A DNA stretch of 9,388 bases. Origin: Alphaproteobacteria bacterium. Lineage in GTDB: Bacteria; Pseudomonadota; Alphaproteobacteria; RF32; CAG-239. A program made the position numbers and the translations under genes. The stretch is taken from positions 1-9,388 of the forward strand of contig DPKR01000014.1 in the NCBI GenBank assembly GCA_003542415.1. Reading direction: 5' to 3'. A model generated the notes under the pieces. The model saw nothing but the letters and a program-made list of their open reading frames with translations. It was not told the DNA's origin and made no database searches. Positions 1-6,171 of this stretch are shown here, one piece after another (positions within the stretch are counted from its first letter, which is position 1; each line of letters starts with the position of its first letter).

Positions 1-226
1 TTTTAGGGTTTAAAAAGCGGCAATGCGCGTTGGTAAAATAGATTTTTCCTTTGCACTCAAGTTTGTTTAAACAGCATTTTCCGCATCCGTCACACAAAAG
101 CTCCCATTCGGTTTTGTTCATTTCTTCGAGCTTTTTCTTTTTCCAAAACTCAGGCTCAACATCCTGATTTTTGAATCTGGATTGCGGTGATGTTGTTTTT
201 TTAAGTTTAAAATTTTCGTTTTGCAA
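1..226 (-). CDS. YcgN/UPF0260-family CxxCxxCC protein, truncated by window edge
   Basis: This is the N-terminal 75 codons of a protein that runs off the left edge of the window. It carries the segment [18 protein letters not shown] (residues 40-57) followed by [12 protein letters not shown] (62-73). This closely matches the CDGCGQCC...IYFTN..CR pattern of the YcgN/UPF0260 branch of the CxxCxxCC family, thought to bind zinc or an iron-sulfur cluster; the biochemical role is unknown. The family similarity starts already at [12 protein letters not shown] (residues 25-36), so the ATG at 121 is too late. The only earlier start codon in frame is TTG at 226. It has GGTGG six bases upstream, inside the last codons of dnaB, and lies 2 bases after the dnaB stop, so translation is probably coupled. 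The family is recognised with good confidence; the exact start is an inference. Confidence 0.82.
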   Translation of the reverse strand, partial: MQNENFKLKKTTSPQSRFKNQDVEPEFWKKKKLEEMNKTEWELLCDGCGKCCLNKLECKGKIYFTNAHCRFLNPK

Positions 227-228
227 CT

Positions 229-1701
229 TTAACCACCAATCTGTTCGGGCAAGGCTTCTTCGTTTGCTAAGTTGCCGAACTGGGCATATTGTCCGTTCCA
301 AAAGAGTTTGACGGTGCCAATCGGGCCGTGACGTTGCTTGCCGATAATCACTTCTGCTAAATTTTGTGTTTCGCGGTCGCGTTTTTGCCAATCTGCCACA
401 CGTTGTGCTAAATGCTCAGGTGTTTCATTTTGTTTTTGTTTCGGTTCTTCGTTGTGAATATAATAGTTTTCTCTGAACACAAACATCACCACATCTGCAT
501 CTTGCTCAATAGAGCCTGATTCACGCAAGTCAGACATCAGCGGACGTTTATCATCACGGCTTTCAACGCCACGATTTAATTGTGAGAGAGCAATAACGGG
601 AACATCAAGCTCCTTTGCCAAGATTTTAAGGCCGCGTGAAATTTCGGAAAGTTCTTGCACACGATTTGCTTCACCGCGTTTGGTTGAGCCGGAAATAAGT
701 TGGATATAGTCAATCACCACAAGCCCTAAACCTTTTGTGCGTTTCAAGCGGCGTGCGCGTGTGCGAATCGCATTGATGGTGAGGCCCGGTGTGTCGTCAA
801 TATAAAGCGGAATATTCTCAAGCTCTTTGACGGCTGCTGCAATACGTGTGAATTGTGCGTTATCAATCTCGCCCGTGCGCATATTTTGTCCCGGCGTTTG
901 CGTCACGGTTGATAAAATACGTGCGGCAAGTTCGTCAGAGCTCATTTCAAGTGAGAAAAAGGCAACCCCTTTGTTTTTCTTGTCAATATTTTTGTTTCGG
1001 CTCATAAAGTCTGCCACATTATAGGCAATATTTGTGGCAAGAGCTGTTTTACCCATAGCCGGTCGGCCTGCAATAATGATCAGGTTTGATTTTGTTAAGC
1101 CGCCTAAACGTTTATCAAGTCGCTCGAATCCTGTCGGCAAGCCGGAAAGCTTGTCTTCGCGTTGGAAAGCTTGTTCAATGTTAACGATTGTTGAGCCTAA
1201 AGCCGCTGAAAAATCTATAAAATCACCTTGTGCATCCCCTTGGTCTGCGAGGTTGAAAAGGTGTTGCTCTGCTTGTTCAATTTGCTCGACGGCACCTAAA
1301 TCGGCGGATTCTGTCATGGCGCTGTTGACAATTTGATAGCCGGTATCAATCAGTTCTCGGCGCAAATATTTGTCATAAATAAACTGTCCGTAATATTCCA
1401 CATTTGTCATCGGGGAGGCGCTGTCTGCTAGTTTGATGAGGTAGTTTACTCCACCCACATCGTTTAAGGTTCCTTGCTGCTCAAAATAGTTTTTTAAGGT
1501 GATGACATCGGCTGCGCGTTCATGGTTGATAATGTTTGACATCACCTCAAAAATTTTGGCGTTGATCGGGTCGGCAAAGTGCTTCGGAAGCAAAAATTCC
1601 GACACCTTTTCAAAAGCTTTGTTGTTGGCGAGAATAGCCCCGATTAAAGCTTGTTCGGCCTCAATATTTTTTGGCAGTTTTTCAAAATCAGGTTTTTCCA
1701 T
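229..1701 (-). CDS. dnaB: Replicative DNA helicase DnaB
   Basis: Hexameric ring helicase that unwinds DNA ahead of the replisome and recruits primase. As 490 residues from ATG 1701 it has normal family length. It has the N-terminal primase-interaction domain (about residues 8-110), a linker, and a RecA-like motor domain with Walker [10 protein letters not shown] (212-220), the SLEM segment with the presumed catalytic Glu252, Walker [10 protein letters not shown] (327-335), [13 protein letters not shown] (391-403) and the arginine-finger motif KQRHGPIG (455-462). A charged insert at about 413-450, rich in K, Q, E and R, precedes KQRHGP and is typical of alphaproteobacterial DnaB. The frame stays open to a TTG at 1770, but those 23 extra residues look unlike DnaB and homology begins right after [10 protein letters not shown], so ATG 1701 is preferred although no strong Shine-Dalgarno precedes it. 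It is followed at once by the YcgN-family gene. No frameshift or missing motif was seen. Confidence 0.97.
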   Translation of the reverse strand: MEKPDFEKLPKNIEAEQALIGAILANNKAFEKVSEFLLPKHFADPINAKIFEVMSNIINHERAADVITLKNYFEQQGTLNDVGGVNYLIKLADSASPMTNVEYYGQFIYDKYLRRELIDTGYQIVNSAMTESADLGAVEQIEQAEQHLFNLADQGDAQGDFIDFSAALGSTIVNIEQAFQREDKLSGLPTGFERLDKRLGGLTKSNLIIIAGRPAMGKTALATNIAYNVADFMSRNKNIDKKNKGVAFFSLEMSSDELAARILSTVTQTPGQNMRTGEIDNAQFTRIAAAVKELENIPLYIDDTPGLTINAIRTRARRLKRTKGLGLVVIDYIQLISGSTKRGEANRVQELSEISRGLKILAKELDVPVIALSQLNRGVESRDDKRPLMSDLRESGSIEQDADVVMFVFRENYYIHNEEPKQKQNETPEHLAQRVADWQKRDRETQNLAEVIIGKQRHGPIGTVKLFWNGQYAQFGNLANEEALPEQIGG

Positions 1702-1784
1702 TTTTTTATTCGTCCGAGAAAAATTTTGATATATGCTATTTGTGCAACAATTTTTTAAAAAACGTATCAAAAAAATGAGGTGCT

Positions 1785-1802
1785 TGTGGATAGTGGGGAT
1801 AA
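1785..1802 (-). promoter_or_regulatory. Two abutting DnaA-box-like 9-mers upstream of dnaB
   Basis: Read leftward, toward dnaB, the sequence is TTATCCCCA (1802-1794) directly followed by CTATCCACA (1793-1785). Each differs by one base from the DnaA box TTATCCACA, and both are in the same orientation without a spacer. They lie about 85 bases upstream of the dnaB ATG and about 100 bases before the divergent lipoprotein gene, beside an A/T-rich stretch (about 1831-1869). The arrangement suggests control of dnaB by DnaA or a weak DnaA-binding cluster. The match is seen directly; binding is inferred. Confidence 0.45.
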
Positions 1803-1899
1803 GATTTTCAATGTCTTAAAAATAAGCTCTGATTTATAAATATTATTTTAATAAATTAGCCTTATTATACATCTGAGTTTAAAGAAAAAGGAAACGGAC

Positions 1900-2229
1900 A
1901 TGAAACACCTTAAATTATCATGCCTTGCCGTTTTGCTCAGTGTTATTGCGGCATGTGCAGGCCATGAGGAAAATGCAGTTACAACGGTTCAAACAATTGA
2001 GCCGTATCAACACGATGTTATTGCTCTCGAAAACTTATATACGCGTGTGATTGCATATTGCTATACATCAGCGGAATATACGGCAGAGGAGTGTGCAAGA
2101 GCTTTGGAAAAAGATGCATTTGTGCGCTTGACCGAAATTCCGAAGTTTGTGGCAGACAGAGACTTTTTGCGCGAGGGAACATATCCGACACGTCGCTGGC
2201 GTGATGAAGATTTTGCACCGAGGTGGTAG
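1900..2229 (+). CDS. Small predicted lipoprotein of unknown function
   Basis: A 109-residue protein with a lipoprotein signal peptide: two early lysines, a hydrophobic stretch (residues 9-18) and a lipobox VIAAC with Cys19 as the predicted lipidated residue. The mature part is about 91 residues. It contains a pair of cysteines in AYCYTSAEYTAEECARAL, which could form a disulfide in the periplasm, and ends in a charged, tryptophan-containing tail (RRWRDEDFAPRW). I do not recognise a family. AAAAGGAAA at about 1886-1894 serves as the ribosome binding site. The gene is divergent from dnaB and is the first of a tight plus-strand unit: its last codons hold the ribosome binding site of comM. Membrane anchoring is a confident inference from the lipobox; the function is unknown. 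Confidence 0.8.
   Translation: MKHLKLSCLAVLLSVIAACAGHEENAVTTVQTIEPYQHDVIALENLYTRVIAYCYTSAEYTAEECARALEKDAFVRLTEIPKFVADRDFLREGTYPTRRWRDEDFAPRW
2220..2226 (+). promoter_or_regulatory. Ribosome binding site of comM inside the upstream gene
   Basis: GAGGTGG lies in the last codons of the lipoprotein gene, 9 bases before ATG 2236 and 6 bases before an in-frame TTG at 2233. It indicates translational coupling between the two genes. The ATG is the more likely start, because ComM proteins begin only a few residues before the conserved region. Confidence 0.6.
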
Positions 2230-2235
2230 TTTTTG

Positions 2236-3756
2236 ATGCAGGCAAGGATAAACACAGTTGCTTTCAGCGGGATGGAGGTTTTGGATGTTGATTTGCAAAT
2301 CCAAATGAGCTCCGGTATGCCTGCTTTTACGATTGTGGGGTTGCCTGATAAAACTGTTGCCGAAAGCAAAGAACGTGTCAGAGCCGCTTTTGAGGCAATC
2401 GGTATTTCTTTTCCTGCCAAACGGATTACCATTAATTTATCGCCGGCTGATTTGTTAAAAGAAGGTTCGCATTTTGATTTGGCAATAGCAACAGCTCTTT
2501 TGACCGTTATGCAAATTTTGCCGCAAGAGGAGTTAGCGCCTTATATTGTGTTGGGTGAGTTGGGGCTTGATAATGCCGTAATGCCGGTTAATGGGGTTTT
2601 GCCCGTTGCACTCAAAGCTTCGCGTGACGGTAAAGGGCTGATTTGTCCCGAAAGTCAAGGGAGCGAGGCCGTTTGGGGCGGTTTGAAAGATATTGTCGCA
2701 ACGCCGACTTTGCTTGCTCTGATAAATCATTTTAAGGGTGTGCAAGCATTGCCATTTCCTCAAAAGAAGCAGCAAAAAATTGTTCAAAACAAACTTGATT
2801 TGGCAGATATTAAAGGCCAAGAGAGTGCTAAGCGCGCTTTGGAAATTGCAGCAGCCGGTTCACATAATATGCTGATGGTCGGTCCTCCGGGGTCAGGCAA
2901 ATCTATGTTAGCTTCAAGATTGACATCTATTTTGCCGCCTTTGACAGCCGAAGAAGCCTTGGAAACATGCATTATTCACTCTGTTGCAGGCGAGCTTAAA
3001 AATGGTGAGCTCAATTTTAATCGTCCTTATCGTGATCCGCACCACAATGCCTCAACGCCTGCGCTTGTCGGAGGGGGCAAAAAGGCAAAACCGGGTGAGA
3101 TTTCGCTTGCGCACAACGGTGTTTTATTTTTAGACGAGTTGCCCGAATTTAACAGAGCAACATTGGAAGCTTTGCGTCAACCGCTTGAAAACGGCAAAAT
3201 CACGGTTTCGCGTGCGGAGTATCATCATACTTATCCGGCGCGTTTTCAGCTTATTGCGGCAATGAATCCGTGTAAATGCGGCTATTTGGGGCAAAAAGGG
3301 CAGGAGTGTCCGAAAGCGCCGAAATGCGGAGCTGAATACCAATCTAAAATTTCGGGTCCGCTTTTGGATAGAATAGATCTTCATGTTTATGTTCCGCCTG
3401 TTTCTCCGTGGGATATCTTTGAAAAAGAAAAAGGGGAAACATCAGCACAAGTTTTAGCTCGAGTGGTCAAAGCGCGTGAAATTCAAAAAATGCGTTTTGA
3501 AAGGTTAGGAGTCAAGCATCTTTTAACGAATTCGCAACTTTTTGGTGATTTACTAGAAGATGCCGTTAATTTAGAATCAGATGCCAAACAGCTTCTGATC
3601 AACTTTGCCGATAAAATCAAATTGTCGGCACGCGGTTACCACCGCACATTACGGTTAGCAAGGACCATTGCGGACTTGCAAAATGAAAATAAAGTGCTTA
3701 AAATGCACATAGCCGAGGCGTTGAATTATAGGCGAACAATGCCGGAGCAAGATTAA
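2236..3756 (+). CDS. comM: ComM/YifB-family Mg-chelatase-like AAA+ ATPase
   Basis: A 506-residue protein of normal length for ComM, a cytoplasmic hexameric helicase that in Vibrio promotes branch migration of incoming DNA during natural transformation. Many non-transformable bacteria also carry it. The N-terminal ChlI/Lon-like domain has the family signatures FTIVGLPDKTVAESKERVR (about 31-49) and RITINLSPADLLKEG (63-77). The AAA+ core has Walker A GPPGSGKS (216-223), Walker B VLFLDE (296-301), the sensor-1-like AAMNPC (341-346) and DRIDLHV (378-384). A four-cysteine insert, CxC...C...C at residues 346, 348, 358 and 364, could bind zinc. The C-terminal Mg-chelatase domain ends with the typical ARTIADL...IAEALNYRR pattern. 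The gene sits between two genes for exported proteins with almost no spacing, so co-transcription is likely. No frameshift was seen. Whether this organism is naturally transformable cannot be judged from this window. Confidence 0.94.
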   Translation: MQARINTVAFSGMEVLDVDLQIQMSSGMPAFTIVGLPDKTVAESKERVRAAFEAIGISFPAKRITINLSPADLLKEGSHFDLAIATALLTVMQILPQEELAPYIVLGELGLDNAVMPVNGVLPVALKASRDGKGLICPESQGSEAVWGGLKDIVATPTLLALINHFKGVQALPFPQKKQQKIVQNKLDLADIKGQESAKRALEIAAAGSHNMLMVGPPGSGKSMLASRLTSILPPLTAEEALETCIIHSVAGELKNGELNFNRPYRDPHHNASTPALVGGGKKAKPGEISLAHNGVLFLDELPEFNRATLEALRQPLENGKITVSRAEYHHTYPARFQLIAAMNPCKCGYLGQKGQECPKAPKCGAEYQSKISGPLLDRIDLHVYVPPVSPWDIFEKEKGETSAQVLARVVKAREIQKMRFERLGVKHLLTNSQLFGDLLEDAVNLESDAKQLLINFADKIKLSARGYHRTLRLARTIADLQNENKVLKMHIAEALNYRRTMPEQD

Positions 3757-3757
3757 A

Positions 3758-3762
3758 AGGAG
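3758..3762 (+). promoter_or_regulatory. Strong ribosome binding site of the 744-residue protein
   Basis: AGGAG lies 8 bases before ATG 3771 and starts immediately after the comM stop codon (3754-3756). It is the best Shine-Dalgarno sequence in the window. This suggests the exported protein may be translated at a high level from a shared transcript. Confidence 0.75.
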
Positions 3763-3770
3763 AAACTTTC

Positions 3771-6005
3771 ATGAAAAATTTCAAGCCGTCTCAATTTTTA
3801 GCCGTTTCTATGATTGTTGGTGCGTTTTTTGGCGCACTTGCCATCGGAAATGCTAATGCCGTGCCGTCTACGCAATACAACAGAAGTGTTCGTGATATGA
3901 TGGCAAGGCGTCATAACGCAAGTGCTAAATCATGGTTTGGCACATCTAAAAAAGCTCAACCGGCAACACATGCCGTGCGTTCTTCTTCAAGACCGGTAGC
4001 AGCCGGGGTAACACGTACTGCATATAGCGCGCCAAAAACAATGTATGAAGCAACTGCATCAACAACAACGGCTTTAAGCTCTTGGTTTAGTCCGTCAGAT
4101 AAAGATGGCAGCTTGTTTCCGGGCGGGCCTTGCACAAACTGCCATAAAAGCGGACCGCTCATTGATACCGGTCCTTGCGAAAGATGTTATGATAACGGTC
4201 CTTTAATTGATACCGGTCCGTGTGAAAGATGTTATGATAACGGTCCGCTCGTTGATACAGGTCCGTGTGAAAAATGTGCAGAACCTGAGCCGGAACCGAC
4301 TTGTCCTGTTTGCGAAATGCCGAATTATACGATTTCGTATAATGATTATATCGTGCAGGCAATGTCAAGAAATTGCTGTGCTATGGCTCCGCTTTATTTA
4401 GAGCATGTTGATTTCAATCTTTCTGAAGATGAAACATCTATCAAAAACAAAATGGGTAATTATCGCTTCCGCATTTTCGGATGTCGTCGTTTTGATAAAG
4501 AAGCAGTCTTAAATCACGGTCGCGTGATGGAAAAGAATATGCATTTCAATCAGATTTTTGAACAAGTCACCGGTGATTGCTATAATTTGATTGAAAAACC
4601 AAACGATATTTGCTTGCAAACAACCCCTTCACCTTTACCTGAATATATTTTGACGGCTGAAATCACAAATTTCTTTATGAATGTTTGTGACGGGTATGAT
4701 TGGGAAGGTGCAAAAGCAAGCGATTCTCGCACAGGCTCTTCTGAAATGACTGTTAAGTGGAAGCTTTCAAATCTTTCTAAAACACGTGTTGTTTGGGAAG
4801 GTGAAACAACAGGTTATGCCGATTTGAATATGGGCCAAGAGCAGGGCGAAGTTGCTTTGGTTGAAGCAGCGTTTGCCGATGCTGTCAGCAATTTGCAAGC
4901 AATGCGCGGTTTTGAAAATCAGTTGATGATTCGCCTTTCACCTGAAGAACTGAGCGCAGAACGTCAAGCTTTGATTGATGAAGAGCGTGCACTTGATCCT
5001 GCAAAATGCAAATTTGCAGAACCGCTTCAACAAGTGAGACAATGCGAATTAACACGTCCTGAAGCCAATATCATGGAATGTCCTGCCGTTGTCAAAGTTG
5101 TGCAAGAGCCTTGTTTGCAAGCTGAACCATGTCCTGTGATTGAAGAAAATTCAGGCATCACAGCAGATTACAGTTTGCTTGATAATTGTATTGATGAAAA
5201 CGGCGGTGTTATTGCCGGTGGCGATTGTCAAATTGTTGACGACACATGGGTCGATACAGGCGAGCAAGCTTTTGACAGCTTGTGCATCACAACACGTGCG
5301 CCCTATGATGTTTTGACACCTGAAAATCTCTACAAAGTGAGAGCTTCTGTTGTTGAAATTTCAAACAACAAAGGTCAAAAAGGTGCCGGTTTAATTGTTT
5401 CGGACACGTTTGTTTTGACATCTGCCGATTTGGTAGACAATCAGAGCAATACATATAAAATCCGCACGATTAACGGCAAGGAACTTTCCGGACATGCCGT
5501 GAGAGTCAACCCGAGCAAAAATACAGCTTTGGTGATGCTTGAAACTCCGACGGAATACACACCTTTGCCGCTTAATACAGATTTGCCGACAGTCGGACAA
5601 ACAGGGTTTATGACCTTAGGCTTGCTTGATGTTGAAGAGTTTGATAACGGCTCTGAAAATTATATTGATAACTCAGGCAAGGTTTTAGGCTATCGCTACA
5701 GCGATGACAAAGGCTCTGAAATTATTGTCGATACCAATGTTCAAGATTTGGTTATCGGTAGTGTGTTGATTGATTCACATGGTTCTGTCAACGGCTTTGC
5801 TCATACAGGCAAAAAGACTGAAGCCGGCAAAGACTTGTTCTTGCCAACGGAAACAGCGCTCCGCAGCTTAGGCCTGACAATTTGTGATTGTCAGTGGGAA
5901 GCTCCAAGCCCGTTCCAACAAACAGTTTATAAACCTGTGACAGAACTGATCGTTAAGGCTGCACCTGTTGCGCCTGAGGTGATGAAGGTTCAAGACAGAA
6001 AATAA
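3771..6005 (+). CDS. Exported CxxC-repeat protein with degenerate trypsin-like domain
   Basis: A 744-residue protein of unrecognised architecture. A signal peptide covers residues 1-30, with probable cleavage at ANA|V. A low-complexity S/T/A/R-rich linker follows (31-115). Residues 117-169 hold four 15-residue repeats of the form DTGPCERCYDNGPLI, and a further CPVC occurs at 178-181 after an acidic Pro-Glu linker. A mixed alpha/beta region (about 185-390) includes ILTAEITNFFMNV and TVKWKLSNLSKTRVVWEGE, which resembles envelope proteins that assemble on a CsgG/LpoB-like fold, though I cannot assign it. A second cysteine-rich linker (about 405-510) leads to a trypsin/HtrA-like domain (about 515-704) with GAGLIVSDTFVLTSADLV and IGSVLIDSHGSVNGF. 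The catalytic His, Asp and Ser positions appear to be Asp553, Asn584 and Ile662, so it is probably inactive. Many cysteines suggest periplasmic disulfides. It is the last gene of the comM unit, followed by a terminator. Confidence 0.88.
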   Translation: MKNFKPSQFLAVSMIVGAFFGALAIGNANAVPSTQYNRSVRDMMARRHNASAKSWFGTSKKAQPATHAVRSSSRPVAAGVTRTAYSAPKTMYEATASTTTALSSWFSPSDKDGSLFPGGPCTNCHKSGPLIDTGPCERCYDNGPLIDTGPCERCYDNGPLVDTGPCEKCAEPEPEPTCPVCEMPNYTISYNDYIVQAMSRNCCAMAPLYLEHVDFNLSEDETSIKNKMGNYRFRIFGCRRFDKEAVLNHGRVMEKNMHFNQIFEQVTGDCYNLIEKPNDICLQTTPSPLPEYILTAEITNFFMNVCDGYDWEGAKASDSRTGSSEMTVKWKLSNLSKTRVVWEGETTGYADLNMGQEQGEVALVEAAFADAVSNLQAMRGFENQLMIRLSPEELSAERQALIDEERALDPAKCKFAEPLQQVRQCELTRPEANIMECPAVVKVVQEPCLQAEPCPVIEENSGITADYSLLDNCIDENGGVIAGGDCQIVDDTWVDTGEQAFDSLCITTRAPYDVLTPENLYKVRASVVEISNNKGQKGAGLIVSDTFVLTSADLVDNQSNTYKIRTINGKELSGHAVRVNPSKNTALVMLETPTEYTPLPLNTDLPTVGQTGFMTLGLLDVEEFDNGSENYIDNSGKVLGYRYSDDKGSEIIVDTNVQDLVIGSVLIDSHGSVNGFAHTGKKTEAGKDLFLPTETALRSLGLTICDCQWEAPSPFQQTVYKPVTELIVKAAPVAPEVMKVQDRK
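4119..4277 (+). repeat. 45-base in-frame tandem repeat encoding CxxC units
   Basis: There are two full, closely similar 45-base copies (4164-4208 and 4209-4253; six differences by my count), a third that breaks off after 24 bases (4254-4277), and a diverged first copy (4119-4163). Each encodes a 15-residue unit with one CxxC, the core being GPCxxC. The DNA similarity is higher than the protein needs, pointing to recent duplication by slippage or unequal recombination. Confidence 0.9.
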
Positions 6006-6009
6006 TTTT

Positions 6010-6134
6010 AAAATGCGTATAGCGGCTCATCTAGAGCAAAAAACGACAGAACGGCCAAAATTCATTTACTTTGATGTAAACTAAAATTTTGGCCGCTTTG
6101 TTTTTTACTCTATCTAAACCACTCTTCGCATTTT
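6010..6134. repeat. 125-base imperfect palindrome between convergent genes
   Basis: The outer ends are AAAATGCG (6010-6017) and CGCATTTT (6127-6134). Further inward, AGAGCAAAAAAC (6033-6044) pairs with GTTTTTTACTCT (6100-6111) with one mismatch, CGGCCAAAATT (6052-6062) pairs perfectly with AATTTTGGCCG (6085-6095), and TTTAC (6065-6069) pairs with GTAAA (6076-6080) around a 6-base loop. All pairs share a centre near 6072. This is much longer than an ordinary terminator and resembles a miniature inverted-repeat or intergenic palindromic element. Confidence 0.75.
6052..6106 (+). terminator. Intrinsic terminator of the comM unit, possibly bidirectional
   Basis: An 11-bp perfect stem, CGGCCAAAATT / AATTTTGGCCG (6052-6062 and 6085-6095), is followed by CTTTGTTTTTT (6096-6106). 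It ends transcription of the plus-strand unit whose last stop is at 6005. On the minus strand a T-run also follows the stem, but 7 bases later, so it may also stop transcripts leaving recF. Confidence 0.8.
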
Positions 6135-6171
6135 GATTTTTTGAATATGTATAATGATAGCTATGTCTTTT

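Noticed and set aside
827..1336. Plus-strand open frames across dnaB
   Set aside because: They lie fully within dnaB on the opposite strand and show no recognisable domain. The same holds for open frames opposite recF, dnaN and comM.
1771..1899. A full chromosomal origin between dnaB and the lipoprotein gene
   Set aside because: Only two imperfect boxes and a short A/T tract are present, too little to call an origin; kept only as a low-level hypothesis in the findings.
4119..4277. Direct repeats that could suggest a CRISPR array
   Set aside because: The copies are contiguous with no unique spacers, keep the reading frame and encode a CxxC protein repeat.
4159..4368. Minus-strand open frame with a repetitive RYHNIF-type pattern
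   Set aside because: It is the antisense reading of the CxxC repeat; its periodicity is inherited and it has no ribosome binding site or sensible context.
6150..6155. Perfect TATAAT on the plus strand, pointing antisense into recF
   Set aside because: No credible -35 hexamer occurs at 16-18 bases and the sequence is A/T-rich, so a chance match is likely.
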